From: Verrucomicrobiota bacterium
GTDB lineage: Bacteria > Verrucomicrobiota > Verrucomicrobiia > Limisphaerales > PALSA-1396
Assembly: GCA_016200005.1 (NCBI GenBank)
Contig: JACQFP010000002.1
Location: 1-64,000 of the forward strand
Direction: 5' to 3'
DNA length: 64,000 nt
Shown here: piece after piece, positions 55,589 through 64,000 of the stretch
Numbering within the stretch: the stretch's first letter is position 1
How the letters are laid out: each line of letters begins with the position of its first letter
The notes under the pieces: generated by a model
The model's database searches: none
What the model saw: the letters and a program-made list of their open reading frames with translations, nothing else
What the model was told of the DNA's origin: nothing
Position numbers and translations under genes: made by a program

Positions 55589-55728
55589 TCCGAAGGCCGA
55601 AATCCGAGGACCGAAAGAATACCAAATGCCAAAATCCGAAACACGCCATTTACGCCCGTCACATTCGGGCTTCGGGCTTCGGTTTTCTTTCGGATTTCGG
55701 CCATCGGATTTCGGACTTGTCTTCGGCG
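55589..55728. repeat. Hairpin of CCGAAAT-type heptamers, second copy
   Basis: The left arm has CCGAAGGCCGAAATCCG and ACCGAAAG. The right arm has TTTCTTTCGGATTTCGG and CGGATTTCGG. It shares unit and layout with 25855-25986. It fills the gap between the nitrilase-like gene and the first amidohydrolase, ending ten bases before the latter's ATG. Confidence 0.83.
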
Positions 55729-55737
55729 ATTGATCGC

Positions 55738-56535
55738 ATGGAAAGCCGGTTCGATATTTGGGACCTCCATTGCCACCTGTCTGGCGTGCCGGGCGACACA
55801 CCTGAAGCGCGCCTTGGCAAACTGCTCGAATACGCCGACCGCATGGGTATCGCGCGACTTTGCGTCTTCATGGGCATGGAGTGGAGTTACGATCCGTCGC
55901 TGGAAAAAATGCGACAGGAGAACGACGAGGTACTGCGGGCGTTGCGCAACTTTCGCGACCGCGCGTTCGGCTTCGTCTATCTCAACCCGAAACACACGCA
56001 AGCCAGCCTCGATGAACTCAACCGCTGCGTGCGTGACGGCCCGATGGTCGGCGTGAAACTCTGGGTCGCGGAGCATTGCAACGCACCGGAACTCGACCCG
56101 CTCATCAACCGCGCGGCGGAACTGAAGGCCATCGTGTTTCAACACACCTGGATTAAGATCACCGGCAACCTGCCCGGTGAATCCACGCCGATGGAACTGG
56201 CGGAACTCGCCGCTCGACATCCACAAGCGACACTCATCTGCGGTCACTCCGGCGGTGATTGGGAAATCGGATTGCGTGCGATTCGGCCGCACAAGAACGT
56301 GTATGCGGACCTGGGCGGAGGAGATCCGACGGCAGGTTTCACCGAGATGGCCGTACGCGAGCTTGGCGCCGGGCGCGTTCTCTACGGCAGCGACGTTGGG
56401 GGGCGCAGCTTCGCCTCGCAACTGGCGAAGGTGTTCGGCGCTGACATTCCTGAATCGGCCAAGCGACTCATCCTCGGCGAGAACTTGAAACGGTTACTCC
56501 GCCCAATCCTGCGGGAGAAAGGGGTGAAAGCGTGA
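55738..56535 (+). CDS. Amidohydrolase-family metal-dependent hydrolase
   Basis: This 265-residue TIM-barrel protein retains the metal-ligand pattern: HxH in IWDLHCHLSG, His in IVFQHTWIKITG, His in LICGHSGGDW and Asp in LYGSDVGG. The substrate is unknown; the context with a nitrilase-like enzyme suggests an amide or cyclic metabolite. ATG 55738 follows the repeat; the frame extends 21 bases further. Its stop overlaps the next GTG start. Confidence 0.88.
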   Translation: MESRFDIWDLHCHLSGVPGDTPEARLGKLLEYADRMGIARLCVFMGMEWSYDPSLEKMRQENDEVLRALRNFRDRAFGFVYLNPKHTQASLDELNRCVRDGPMVGVKLWVAEHCNAPELDPLINRAAELKAIVFQHTWIKITGNLPGESTPMELAELAARHPQATLICGHSGGDWEIGLRAIRPHKNVYADLGGGDPTAGFTEMAVRELGAGRVLYGSDVGGRSFASQLAKVFGADIPESAKRLILGENLKRLLRPILREKGVKA

Positions 56536-57575
56536 GCGAAAAACTTACTGAATGGGGAGCGCAGCCGCCCCGGCTGCCGTTCGGCGCGCCCTCGCGCCGA
56601 ACTCTTCGCGCGATGGAGACACCCAATGGTTCGCTTGTCCCTTCGCGAAAGCCGACGACGAGGGCGTCGTCGGCTGCGCCCGAGGCAGGCGCGCTCCCCG
56701 AACTCAATCGGCGCAGCTTCCTCAAAACGACGGTCGCCGCTATCGGTCTCAGCGCGCTGGGTATGGAGGTCCGCGCCGCAAACAACTCGCCGCGCTCGCG
56801 CGAGGGTTTCATTGACGTCAACATAAACCTCTCGCGCTGGCCGTTGCGTCGTCTGCGCTTTGACGACACGGCCGCGCTTGCCGCGAAACTCCGCAGCCAC
56901 GGTGTGACGCAAGCTTGGGCGGGCAGCTTCGAAGGTCTCCTGCACAAAGACATTGCGGCGGTCAACACTCGTCTCGCCGAGGAGTGTCGCCGTCACGGCC
57001 GCGGGTTATTGGTGCCGTTTGGTTCGATCAATCCGAAGCTGCCGGATTGGGAGGAAGAGTTGCGTCGCAGCGCCGAAGAACACCACATGCCCGGCATCCG
57101 ATTGCATCCCAGCTATCACGGTTACAGACTTGATGACCCGGATTTTGCGCGACTGCTCCGGCTCGCGACCGAGCGCCACATGATTGTCCAACTCGCGCTG
57201 CTGATGGAAGATGAACGCATGATGCATCCGTTGCTGCGCGTCGAGCCGGTGGACACCGCGCCGCTGGTTGACCTCGTCAAGCAAACGCCCGGCCTCCGGC
57301 TCGTTCTCCTGAACGCCTTGGGCAAGCTCCACGGCAAGCCACTCAGTGACTTGATCGCAGCGGGAGAAGTTTACGTTGAGATTTCCATGCTCGAAGGTGT
57401 GGGCGGAGTCCGCAACCTGCTGGCGCAGGTGCCATCGAGTCGCGTGCTCTTCGGCTCATTCGCGCCTCTGTTCTACTTTGAGTCCGCGCTCCTCAAGTTG
57501 AAGGAATCTCCACTGACCCAGGAACAAGTGCGCGCCGTCCGCCTTGGCAACGCGCAACCTTTGCTGGCGCGGTAG
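56532..57575 (+). CDS. Amidohydrolase-like protein lacking metal ligands, Tat-type signal
   Basis: This 347-residue paralogue of the gene before it starts at GTG (GTGA overlap). A repeat (56554-56699) supplies about residues 8-56, before the twin-arginine signal LNRRSFLKTTVAAIGLSALG. In the TIM-barrel part the HxH position reads FIDVNINLSRWP, the later His positions read IVQLALLMED and LVLLNALGK, and the Asp position reads LFGSFAPLF. All expected ligands are therefore missing. It is probably a non-catalytic partner or has a different chemistry. Tat export with a 60-residue n-region would be unusual. Confidence 0.85.
   Translation: MSEKLTEWGAQPPRLPFGAPSRRTLRAMETPNGSLVPSRKPTTRASSAAPEAGALPELNRRSFLKTTVAAIGLSALGMEVRAANNSPRSREGFIDVNINLSRWPLRRLRFDDTAALAAKLRSHGVTQAWAGSFEGLLHKDIAAVNTRLAEECRRHGRGLLVPFGSINPKLPDWEEELRRSAEEHHMPGIRLHPSYHGYRLDDPDFARLLRLATERHMIVQLALLMEDERMMHPLLRVEPVDTAPLVDLVKQTPGLRLVLLNALGKLHGKPLSDLIAAGEVYVEISMLEGVGGVRNLLAQVPSSRVLFGSFAPLFYFESALLKLKESPLTQEQVRAVRLGNAQPLLAR
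56554..56699. repeat. 146-bp palindromic element, copy 2 (inverted)
   Basis: The element starts GGGGAGCGCAGCCGCCCCGG and ends GAGGCAGGCGCGCTCCCC. It is the reverse-orientation counterpart of 54061-54206 with the same length. Both ends are strongly conserved and the middle of about 45 bp differs. It lies within the 5' coding part of the second amidohydrolase gene. Confidence 0.85.
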
Positions 57576-57698
57576 TAATTGCCGTTCGCTCCGTTTCGGT
57601 GTCGCACCCAGCCGCCTCGCCAATTGCTTATCGGTCTAAGAAGTTCACGCTCGACACATCCCAGACTGTGTGATTGAGTCCACCATAACACCCTTCCC

Positions 57699-59861
57699 AT
57701 GAATGTGCGGGATAAAATGACTCCCGGACCCACAGTGGAGTCGAAGAGTTCTGACTCGTCCGTGTCGCCGCCGACGTCGGCGAAGAACACCGGTTTCAAT
57801 CAACCCGACGACTCTCGAACCAGGGCTCCCCACGCTCAACCTCCTTCCATTCCGGACTACGAACTCCTCCGGCGCATTGGCGGCGGTTCGTACGGCGAAG
57901 TGTGGCTTGCGCGAAGCGCCACCGGAGCCTCGCGCGCCCTGAAGATCGTCTGGCGTCACACCTTCGAGGACGACCGCCCGTTCCAGCGCGAGTTCGAAGG
58001 CATCCAGCGCTTCGAGCGCCTCTCACGTGAGCATCCCAGCCAGCTTGCGCTCTTCCACGTCGGTCGCGGCGAAGGCTATTTCTATTATGTCATGGAGCTG
58101 GCGGACGACGCCAGAACCCAGCGGATTGACGGAGTAGTGGAGACTTGGAGTAATGGGAAAACACTGCCGACGCAACACTCCAGCACTCCAGCACTCCAGG
58201 ACCCCAGTTCTTACGCTCCCAAAACCCTCCGCAGTCTGCTCCGCCCGAACACTCAAACATCAACTCCGATAGATCGCGAGCCGGCTCTCGACTCTCAACC
58301 AACGACAGACCGCCTGCCTGCCGCGCGCGTGCTGGAAATCGGCCTCGCGCTCACCGAAGCCCTCGCGCACCTGCACGGAAACGGCCTCGTTCACCGCGAC
58401 GTGAAACCGTCGAACATCATCTTTGTCGGTGGCAAGCCCAAGCTGGCGGACATCGGACTGGTGACGGATGCTAGCGACACGTGTTCGATTGTCGGCACCG
58501 AAGGTTACCTCGCGCCCGAAGGCCCCGGCACGCCGCAAGCCGACGTTTTCGCGCTCGGCAAAGTCCTCTACGAAGCCCTCACCGGTTTTGAGCGCCGCCA
58601 ATTCCCGCAACTGCCGCCCGACCTCCGCGACTGGCCTGACGCCAAACTCGCCTTCGAACTCAACGAAATAATTCTCAAAGCTTGCGACTCCGAAGCCCGG
58701 CGACGTTATCAGTCGGCAGAGGAGATGCGCGCTGAACTGGCGCTGTTGCAGCGTGGCAAATCGGTCAAGGGCAAGCGGGCGCTCCAACACTGGCTGGCTG
58801 TCAGCAAAAAGGCTGGCTTGACTGTTTCCTTGCTCGCTGTGGCTGTGGCCGCCGTAGTTGTTCTCAGGCAAAGCCCGCGTGATCCGTACCACCATTCGGC
58901 AAACCCAGAAGTGAACGACCTCGTAGGTGAAGGCAACCACGTTGTTCAAGGCAGATCTGCTGAACGGGTTCGCACAGCATTGGGTTACTTTAATAGAGCC
59001 GTTGAACTCGACCCGAGTTTTGTTCCAGCTCGGTATGGCGTTTTTCGGGCCTTGGTAAGTCGAGGTGCCGCGGAGCAGGGTGCTTCGGCCGTCGATCGCG
59101 CGCACCTTCGCGCAATCGCCAAACAGTTGATGGAGATGGATTCGAATCTTGCCGAATCTCGCGCCGCTTCGTCGATGATCAAGTGGATCGATTGGCAATT
59201 CCCTGAGGCGCTCGCGGAGGCTCGTTTGGCCACCCAGAAGCGCGCAGCGTCAAAGGAAGGGGAGACGTCGGCCCACAATTATTACGGATACTTCCTGGTT
59301 CAGAGCGGCAGACCGGGTGAGGCGTTAGAGCAGTACAAGATTGCCAAGCGGCTGTCACCTTCTAATCCGATCATCGACCACCATCTTGGACACCCTTACT
59401 TTGCAACCAGACGGTTTGAGGAGGCTCTGAAGCATTATCGAGAATCTCTTGAAATGGAGGGCCGACAGGAAACTGCCCATTACTGGATTGGTCGAGTTTA
59501 CCTGGAGCAGACCAGTTTCATGGCGGCGATCGACGAGTTTGAAGAAGGCGAAAAGGCAGTCGGCAGGACCAGTTCCAAAAGGGAGTTCTTTTTTGAGACG
59601 TTGCGTGAGGCGAGTCGGCAGGACCCCGTGAATGGATATTGGAGCAAGCGGCTTGAACTGGCTTTGCAGGAATCCAAACCAGACCTCTATGAAATCGCCA
59701 CACTCTACGCGCGCCTTGGCGACAAACCTAAAGCATATCGCTATCTCAGAGAGGCCTGTGAAAAAAAGGCCTTCGACCAGGGCTTGATGTTCGATTTATG
59801 CTGGGACCATGAGGACAAGGAGTTCAAGGCGATTGCGAGGGGAATACGTCTTCTTCAATGA
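57699..59861 (+). CDS. Serine/threonine protein kinase with C-terminal TPRs
   Basis: This 720-residue protein has its kinase domain at about 50-350. The Gly loop is IGGGSYGEVWLARS, the ATP-binding Lys lies in ALKIVWR, the catalytic loop is LVHRDVKPSNIIFVGG, and the Mg motif is ADIGLVT, with DIG in place of DFG. The APE motif is YLAPEGPGTPQADVFALGKV. A membrane helix (AGLTVSLLAVAVAAVVVLRQ) follows, then extracytoplasmic TPRs (YFNRAVELDPSFVPARYGVF, YKIAKRLSPSNPIIDHHLGH). Between the two lobes the gene carries an octamer-repeat hairpin (58131-58209) encoding low-complexity Ser/Thr/Pro residues. Confidence 0.93.
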   Translation: MNVRDKMTPGPTVESKSSDSSVSPPTSAKNTGFNQPDDSRTRAPHAQPPSIPDYELLRRIGGGSYGEVWLARSATGASRALKIVWRHTFEDDRPFQREFEGIQRFERLSREHPSQLALFHVGRGEGYFYYVMELADDARTQRIDGVVETWSNGKTLPTQHSSTPALQDPSSYAPKTLRSLLRPNTQTSTPIDREPALDSQPTTDRLPAARVLEIGLALTEALAHLHGNGLVHRDVKPSNIIFVGGKPKLADIGLVTDASDTCSIVGTEGYLAPEGPGTPQADVFALGKVLYEALTGFERRQFPQLPPDLRDWPDAKLAFELNEIILKACDSEARRRYQSAEEMRAELALLQRGKSVKGKRALQHWLAVSKKAGLTVSLLAVAVAAVVVLRQSPRDPYHHSANPEVNDLVGEGNHVVQGRSAERVRTALGYFNRAVELDPSFVPARYGVFRALVSRGAAEQGASAVDRAHLRAIAKQLMEMDSNLAESRAASSMIKWIDWQFPEALAEARLATQKRAASKEGETSAHNYYGYFLVQSGRPGEALEQYKIAKRLSPSNPIIDHHLGHPYFATRRFEEALKHYRESLEMEGRQETAHYWIGRVYLEQTSFMAAIDEFEEGEKAVGRTSSKREFFFETLREASRQDPVNGYWSKRLELALQESKPDLYEIATLYARLGDKPKAYRYLREACEKKAFDQGLMFDLCWDHEDKEFKAIARGIRLLQ
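58131..58209. repeat. Octamer-repeat hairpin inside the kinase gene
   Basis: The left arm is GGAGTAGT, GGAGACTT, GGAGTAAT; the right arm is ACACTCC, AGCACTCC, AGCACTCC. The arms are largely complementary with 8-bp periodicity. The layout matches the intergenic heptamer hairpins, but this copy is in the kinase reading frame. Confidence 0.7.
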
Positions 59862-59890
59862 TGGTACTTGGATGACAACCTCGGTCATTC

Positions 59891-60658
59891 CTATTTGGCC
59901 TTGTACCAAATCCATTCCGCAGTCGGTTCGGCTGGGTAAGTAGTGTTGGCCAGAATGAAACGCTTGAAGTCGCGATGGATGGCGTGGCTATCCACGAACA
60001 GAACGGTCGCGCTGCTTCGGTTCCGCATTTCTTTATAACTGTGCACAGTGGACGGGCCCTGGCTGTAATGTGAGTAATTGATCATCGGGGAATTCCCATT
60101 GTCGTTTGGCAACGCGGGAGGCTCGTGCATGAGGATGTGACGCGAAGGCGATTGGATCCAACTCTCGGGCTTGAGCGCAAAACCCATTTCAATATCAACC
60201 AACTGGTTTCGCGTTTGCGCGACCCAGGGATTCTCGTTGTATTTGTAAGACGTGCCCAGCGCTTCGAACCAGTTTGACCACTTGAAATTAACGGTGTCGA
60301 TGCCGCGGTCCGACGGACACCGGAACAACTCACGCTTGGGGGCGTAGCGCCACAGCGGTCGATTCGTCGCTGCCACCGGCTGGGGGATAATCGTGTTCGG
60401 ATCGCCTCCCCCAAACTGAAATGAAAAAGCTACGCCGCCCGGGCCGATTGGCGGAAATTTCGTCTGATTATCGTCACGATACATCTGAAACGCGACGCCG
60501 ATCTGCCGCTGATTGCTCAAGCACTGAACAACCTTCGCGCGTTCTTTCGCTCCGCCCAGAACTGGTAGCAGTAGGCCCGCCAGGATTGCGATGATCGCGA
60601 TGACCACCAGTAATTCGATCAGAGTGAAAGCTCGCTGAAATTGTGGTTTCGTATTCAT
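59891..60658 (-). CDS. Prepilin-like protein with type IV pilin N-terminal signal
   Basis: This 255-residue protein starts at ATG 60658 ([10 protein letters not shown]), followed at once by [20 protein letters not shown], a standard prepilin-peptidase substrate with Glu at position 5. The globular part contains [20 protein letters not shown] and near the end [18 protein letters not shown], an H-X9-DG-like segment. AAAGG precedes the start. It lies 95 bp downstream of the FG-GAP protein gene on the same strand. Confidence 0.9.
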   Translation of the reverse strand: MNTKPQFQRAFTLIELLVVIAIIAILAGLLLPVLGGAKERAKVVQCLSNQRQIGVAFQMYRDDNQTKFPPIGPGGVAFSFQFGGGDPNTIIPQPVAATNRPLWRYAPKRELFRCPSDRGIDTVNFKWSNWFEALGTSYKYNENPWVAQTRNQLVDIEMGFALKPESWIQSPSRHILMHEPPALPNDNGNSPMINYSHYSQGPSTVHSYKEMRNRSSATVLFVDSHAIHRDFKRFILANTTYPAEPTAEWIWYKAK

Positions 60659-60753
60659 AATTGTGCCTTTCGTTACTGAACTTTCAAGCTCGTTTTGGCG
60701 CACACATGGAGTGCAGCAGCAAAGCACGCCACCCGCGCAGTCGAGCAGGATTC

Positions 60754-62793
60754 TTAAGGAACCGAGACACGGTAAAAGCGGTTGACATAATTTGTAGCCT
60801 TGATGTCTGTAAAACCAACGATACCCGTGGCGTTTGATCTAACACCCACTTTTGTCCAATTGACCAGGTTGGTTGAGGCCTCAAACAAGTAAAGTAAGTT
60901 GGTGTCGCCCGTGACGGACAAATTGACCGCGCCGTTGGTTGCGAGCGACACACTCGACAAGCTCGGTGTGCTGACGACGCCTGGCTGCTGATGTTCCACT
61001 ACGGTCAAGGACTGTTTTGGGGCCACGTTGGTAATTGTTTGAACGATTCCCGAAGGCCATTCGATGCGGACGAGGTCGATGTTCGTGGCATCACCCAGGC
61101 CAAAGTGGGCAAAGAGGGAAGCACCACCAGCGCCGTGGCCGGAGTTGATTTCGCGAATCTGCCACATCATTTTGCCACGGATGCTCGCTTGCACCCGCAC
61201 CTTCGCGCCAATCGCCGAGCGGTTGGAGGCTGTCCCCACCAATTTGACCGTGAGCCAGCCGTTGCTGTTGCCGTTGTTCCGGTAGAGAAGATTCGGAGTT
61301 GGCACGTTGTTAATAAAATCGAGTACGGGGTGGGTAACAAAGAGATCGAGAAACCCATCGTTGTCATAGTCCCCCCAGGCACAATTCCAGCAGACGCCCA
61401 AGTCGTTGACAGGACTGCCGGCGTAAATCCGGGTGAACGTGCCGTCGCCATTGTTGTGGTAGAGAAAATTGGGGCCAGGAGAATCTTCACCGCTACCGCG
61501 GGTCACAAACAAATCAATGAAGCCATCGTTGTCGTAGTCCGCCCATGCGCATGAAGAGAAGGAGGCCGCGTCGCTCGCGACGCTGCCCACGATGTTGCTC
61601 GTCATCTTCGTAAACGTGCCGTCGCCGTTGTTGTGATAGAGCGAATTGGTGGCCACGTGATACTTGCCATTAACCACAAAGAGATCCAAGTAACCGTCGT
61701 TGTCGTAGTCACTCCAGGCACAGGCGACGGAATACTCGTTGTTGGTTGCAATGCTGCCGGCAACGATCCTTGTGAATGTGCCATTCCCCTGGTTATAATA
61801 AAGGAAATTGGTCTGGTTGATCCCATTATCATCTTTGACTGCCACAAAAAGATCGGGGCGGCCATCGTTGTCGTAATCGCCCCACATGGCGCCGTAGCTC
61901 TCCCGAGTGTCCTGGACGAGCCCCACAGCCGTATTCGTCATTTTGGCGAACGTGCCATCGGCGTTGTTGTGGAATAGCCAATCGGGTCCGAACCTCGCCA
62001 CGAACATGTCGAGAAACCCATCGTTGTCGTAATCGGCCCAGACACAGTGCTCCGAACCGCCGGCGGCCGTGGAGACAATGGCGCCAACATTGCTCGAAGT
62101 CATTTTCGTGAAGCTGCCGTCACCATTGTTTCGGAAGAGTTCGTTTTGGGCGGCGAAGCCGTTGGCATCGGTACTAGTTACGAACAGGTCCAGATCCCCG
62201 TCGTTGTCATAATCCGCCCAGGCGCAACCACGCCAGTCTCGGGCCTCGCTTACAATGAGGCTGTTTGTAATCTTTGTGAAAGTTCCGTCCCCGGCATTAT
62301 GAAAGAGGACATTCGTTCTAACGGTGTTGGACAAAATCCTGAAAGGACTTGTGAGGATCAGATCAATGAACCCATCGTTGTCGTAGTCCCCCCAGGCGCA
62401 ACCGTATCCACCACCAACTCCGACCTCAGTTACAATGCTGCCGGTGGTGATTTTCGTGAAGGTGGGGTCAACCTCCAGGTGGGCAACGTGGCTGGTGGTC
62501 GAGCTGGAACTGTCGGTCGCCACCACGTCATAATCGCCTGCGTCAGCAAGTTGCACGTTCGTCCGGCTTAGACTGGCATTCGTCTGAGCCGCGAGATTTG
62601 TTGCCGTCAACCGCCATTGATAGGTGAGTGGGGGATTGGTGCTCGTGGCCAATGACATGAATTGGACGTTAGCGCCGAGGCTGACGGATTGATTCGTAGG
62701 ATGCTTAGTGAAAGTTGGCTGGCTGAAACCAGTCATAAGCGTGGCCAGGAAAATCCCGGCGCAGGGGAACAGAGTCTTGGTTTTCATTTTCAT
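60754..62793 (-). CDS. Secreted FG-GAP/ASPIC-UnbV protein with RFYR C terminus
   Basis: This 679-residue protein has a signal peptide ([20 protein letters not shown]). An Ig-like domain lies at about 25-115 ([20 protein letters not shown]). Seven FG-GAP/VCBS repeats follow, each with a DYDNDG calcium-binding-type loop ([30 protein letters not shown]). An ASPIC/UnbV domain is next ([20 protein letters not shown]). The C-terminal module is [18 protein letters not shown]...[13 protein letters not shown] 62793 is chosen so the signal peptide is N-terminal. It is probably a surface or secreted adhesin-like protein. Confidence 0.9.
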   Translation of the reverse strand: MKMKTKTLFPCAGIFLATLMTGFSQPTFTKHPTNQSVSLGANVQFMSLATSTNPPLTYQWRLTATNLAAQTNASLSRTNVQLADAGDYDVVATDSSSSTTSHVAHLEVDPTFTKITTGSIVTEVGVGGGYGCAWGDYDNDGFIDLILTSPFRILSNTVRTNVLFHNAGDGTFTKITNSLIVSEARDWRGCAWADYDNDGDLDLFVTSTDANGFAAQNELFRNNGDGSFTKMTSSNVGAIVSTAAGGSEHCVWADYDNDGFLDMFVARFGPDWLFHNNADGTFAKMTNTAVGLVQDTRESYGAMWGDYDNDGRPDLFVAVKDDNGINQTNFLYYNQGNGTFTRIVAGSIATNNEYSVACAWSDYDNDGYLDLFVVNGKYHVATNSLYHNNGDGTFTKMTSNIVGSVASDAASFSSCAWADYDNDGFIDLFVTRGSGEDSPGPNFLYHNNGDGTFTRIYAGSPVNDLGVCWNCAWGDYDNDGFLDLFVTHPVLDFINNVPTPNLLYRNNGNSNGWLTVKLVGTASNRSAIGAKVRVQASIRGKMMWQIREINSGHGAGGASLFAHFGLGDATNIDLVRIEWPSGIVQTITNVAPKQSLTVVEHQQPGVVSTPSLSSVSLATNGAVNLSVTGDTNLLYLFEASTNLVNWTKVGVRSNATGIVGFTDIKATNYVNRFYRVSVP

Positions 62794-62863
62794 TTGTCTT
62801 TCTTGGTCAGGGGAACTTGAAACGGCAGTGCTTTCCATTCTCCCACTTGCATATCATCATTCT

Positions 62864-64000
62864 TCACTGCTGCTTGAGCCGATAGAAACGTTGGCCTGGA
62901 GACGGTGACACAATCACCTCATAGTGCAGGTTCGTGAAATTGAACGTTGGAGGTGTTGGCACATCCGTCCAGTTCGTCGTGGTTAAATCCGAGTTCTGTT
63001 GCAACACAAAGCTGGTCGAGGGCACGAGCCAGGAAACAACAGCGTTGCAACCCAACCGCCCGATGCTCAACAACGGCGTTGAGGTGGATTGCGTGGTGTA
63101 AATCAGGCCGTAGTTTCCAAATTCGTCAGTATAAGCTGCCGCCACCAGTTTCGATCCCTCCGCCGAGGAAGCGACAGAGGACCAGTTGTTGCTCGCCGAA
63201 ATTGTCTGCGTCCAAGTGGCGCCTGAATTCGACGAGGTGTAAATCGGGTCGGAGTAGGAGTAGGCGTATCTGCTTCCTGGCACTGCCACCAGCCTCGTTC
63301 CATCTGCCGAGGAAGCGACGGAAGACCAGTAGTAGTTAGTTGACGCGGTGGTCTGCACCCAATTGGCGCCTGAATCCAAAGAGGTGTAAATCTCTCCAGA
63401 CTCCGCCGCCGCAACCAGTTTCATTCCATCTGCCGCGGAAGCGACGGAAGACCAGTAGTTACTCGGCGCGGTCGTCTGCCCCCAAATGGCGCCTGAATCC
63501 AAAGAGGTGTAAATCAAGCCGGCGTTTCCAAACTCGTCAGAATAAATTGCCGCCACCAATTTGGTTCCATCCGCCGAGGTGGCGACAGATGTCCAAAGTG
63601 AGGTGGGCGCGCTGGTGGCTGTCCAGGTGGCGCCCGTATCCGTGGAGGTGTAAATCGGGCCGGGAGGAGTACCAAGCCCGGAGCGCCCTCCTGATGCCGC
63701 AATGATTTTGGTCCCATCCGCCGAAGAGGCGACGGAACTCCAGTTCGTGGTGGGCGCACTGGTCTGTGTCCAAGTGGCCCCTGAATCAGTTGAGGTGTAA
63801 ATCTCGCCGACTTGATAGTTAACGTAACCGACCCAGTCCTTTGAACGGTCACCAACCACCGCCACCAATTTGGTTCCATCCGCTGACGAGGCGACAGACG
63901 ACCAAAGGTTACTCGGCGCGCTGGTCTGCGTCCACGTCGCGCCTGAATTCGTTGAGGTGTAAATCGGAATGGGATGGAAAATGCATCCGTAACCGCAACC
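62864..64000 (-). CDS. Sialidase/BNR-like repeat protein, partial (N terminus outside window)
   Basis: The frame is open to the window edge, so at least 378 residues are present and the true start is missing. The protein consists of tandem repeats of about 40-60 residues with the core YTSxDSGATWTQT...WSSVASSADGTKLVAA, at least six units. These resemble Asp-box/BNR-type beta-propeller blades. The C-terminal module reads FVLQQNSDLTTTNWTDVP...GQRFYRLKQQ. The units are also very similar at DNA level, suggesting recent duplication. It lies 70 bp upstream of the FG-GAP gene on the same strand. Confidence 0.85.
   Translation of the reverse strand, partial: GCGYGCIFHPIPIYTSTNSGATWTQTSAPSNLWSSVASSADGTKLVAVVGDRSKDWVGYVNYQVGEIYTSTDSGATWTQTSAPTTNWSSVASSADGTKIIAASGGRSGLGTPPGPIYTSTDTGATWTATSAPTSLWTSVATSADGTKLVAAIYSDEFGNAGLIYTSLDSGAIWGQTTAPSNYWSSVASAADGMKLVAAAESGEIYTSLDSGANWVQTTASTNYYWSSVASSADGTRLVAVPGSRYAYSYSDPIYTSSNSGATWTQTISASNNWSSVASSAEGSKLVAAAYTDEFGNYGLIYTTQSTSTPLLSIGRLGCNAVVSWLVPSTSFVLQQNSDLTTTNWTDVPTPPTFNFTNLHYEVIVSPSPGQRFYRLKQQ

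Noticed and set aside
54553-56421. A 622-codon open frame on the minus strand
   Set aside because: It runs antisense across the nitrilase-like and first amidohydrolase genes, whose catalytic motifs are clear on the plus strand. Long antisense frames are expected in GC-rich coding DNA. Its translation has no recognisable domain and crosses the repeat region.

Overview
The window looks like a chromosomal segment of a Verrucomicrobiota bacterium, most likely Limisphaerales/Pedosphaeraceae-like (subdivision 3). This rests on family knowledge and gene style, not a search. The evidence is moderately high GC, prepilin-like proteins with the FTL(I/V)ELLVVIAI signature and short pilin-like bodies, many secreted proteins ending in RF(Y/F)R plus a few residues, an ASPIC/UnbV FG-GAP protein, a kinase-TPR protein, and many dispersed intergenic repeats.

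Layout. 1-1311: 3' part of a 23S rRNA gene, 5S rRNA and a strong terminator. 1389-6942: sugar kinase, an ATL/RmuC/secreted-protein operon, RidA with a broken RidA copy, and small hypotheticals. 7150-14085 (minus): a predicted outer-membrane barrel, a TPR-like protein and a decaheme cytochrome fused to LVIVD repeats, a candidate porin-cytochrome module. 14226-18780: CoA-binding protein, DUF2934-like protein, and an sdhC-sdhA-(ORF6N)-sdhB operon. 18966-30443: housekeeping and stress genes (DnaJ-like, Hsp20, HAD, prolyl oligopeptidase, epimerase, ProC, AI-2E-family permease, RF1, L31).

30734-51355 is the most interesting part. A CHASE2-PAS-histidine kinase-receiver protein and an NtrC-type sigma-54 activator lie in the middle. 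Around them are five sequences with the exact GG-N10-GC sigma-54 spacing, at 34531, 36513, 41174, 50079 and 50379. Each has copies of a palindrome, TGTTCCG-N4-CGGAACA, about 60-130 bp upstream. The predicted targets are a FecR-TPR-outer-membrane-barrel fusion, an Ig-like secreted protein, a five-gene glycan synthesis/export operon, a beta-strand-repeat secreted protein and a prepilin-like protein. This suggests one surface regulon, similar in logic to the known PrsK/PrsR-RpoN control of exopolysaccharide and PEP-CTERM genes, but no exosortase or PEP-CTERM signal is visible here.

51408-57575: a secreted beta-propeller, a nitrilase-like hydrolase and two tandem amidohydrolases, the second lacking its metal ligands. 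57699-64000: Ser/Thr kinase-TPR, prepilin-like protein, FG-GAP protein and a repeat protein that runs off the window.

A second theme is mobile-looking repeats inside coding sequence. Two 146-bp copies of one palindromic element, in opposite orientation, each sit just after the start codon and before the export signal of two neighbouring genes. A 102-bp element with inverted ends adds 34 codons to a glycosyltransferase, and an octamer-repeat hairpin sits inside the kinase. Related hairpins of tandem 7-bp units occupy several intergenic gaps. The 23S gene appears to lack the sarcin-ricin loop region, which is most simply an assembly deletion but should be checked.
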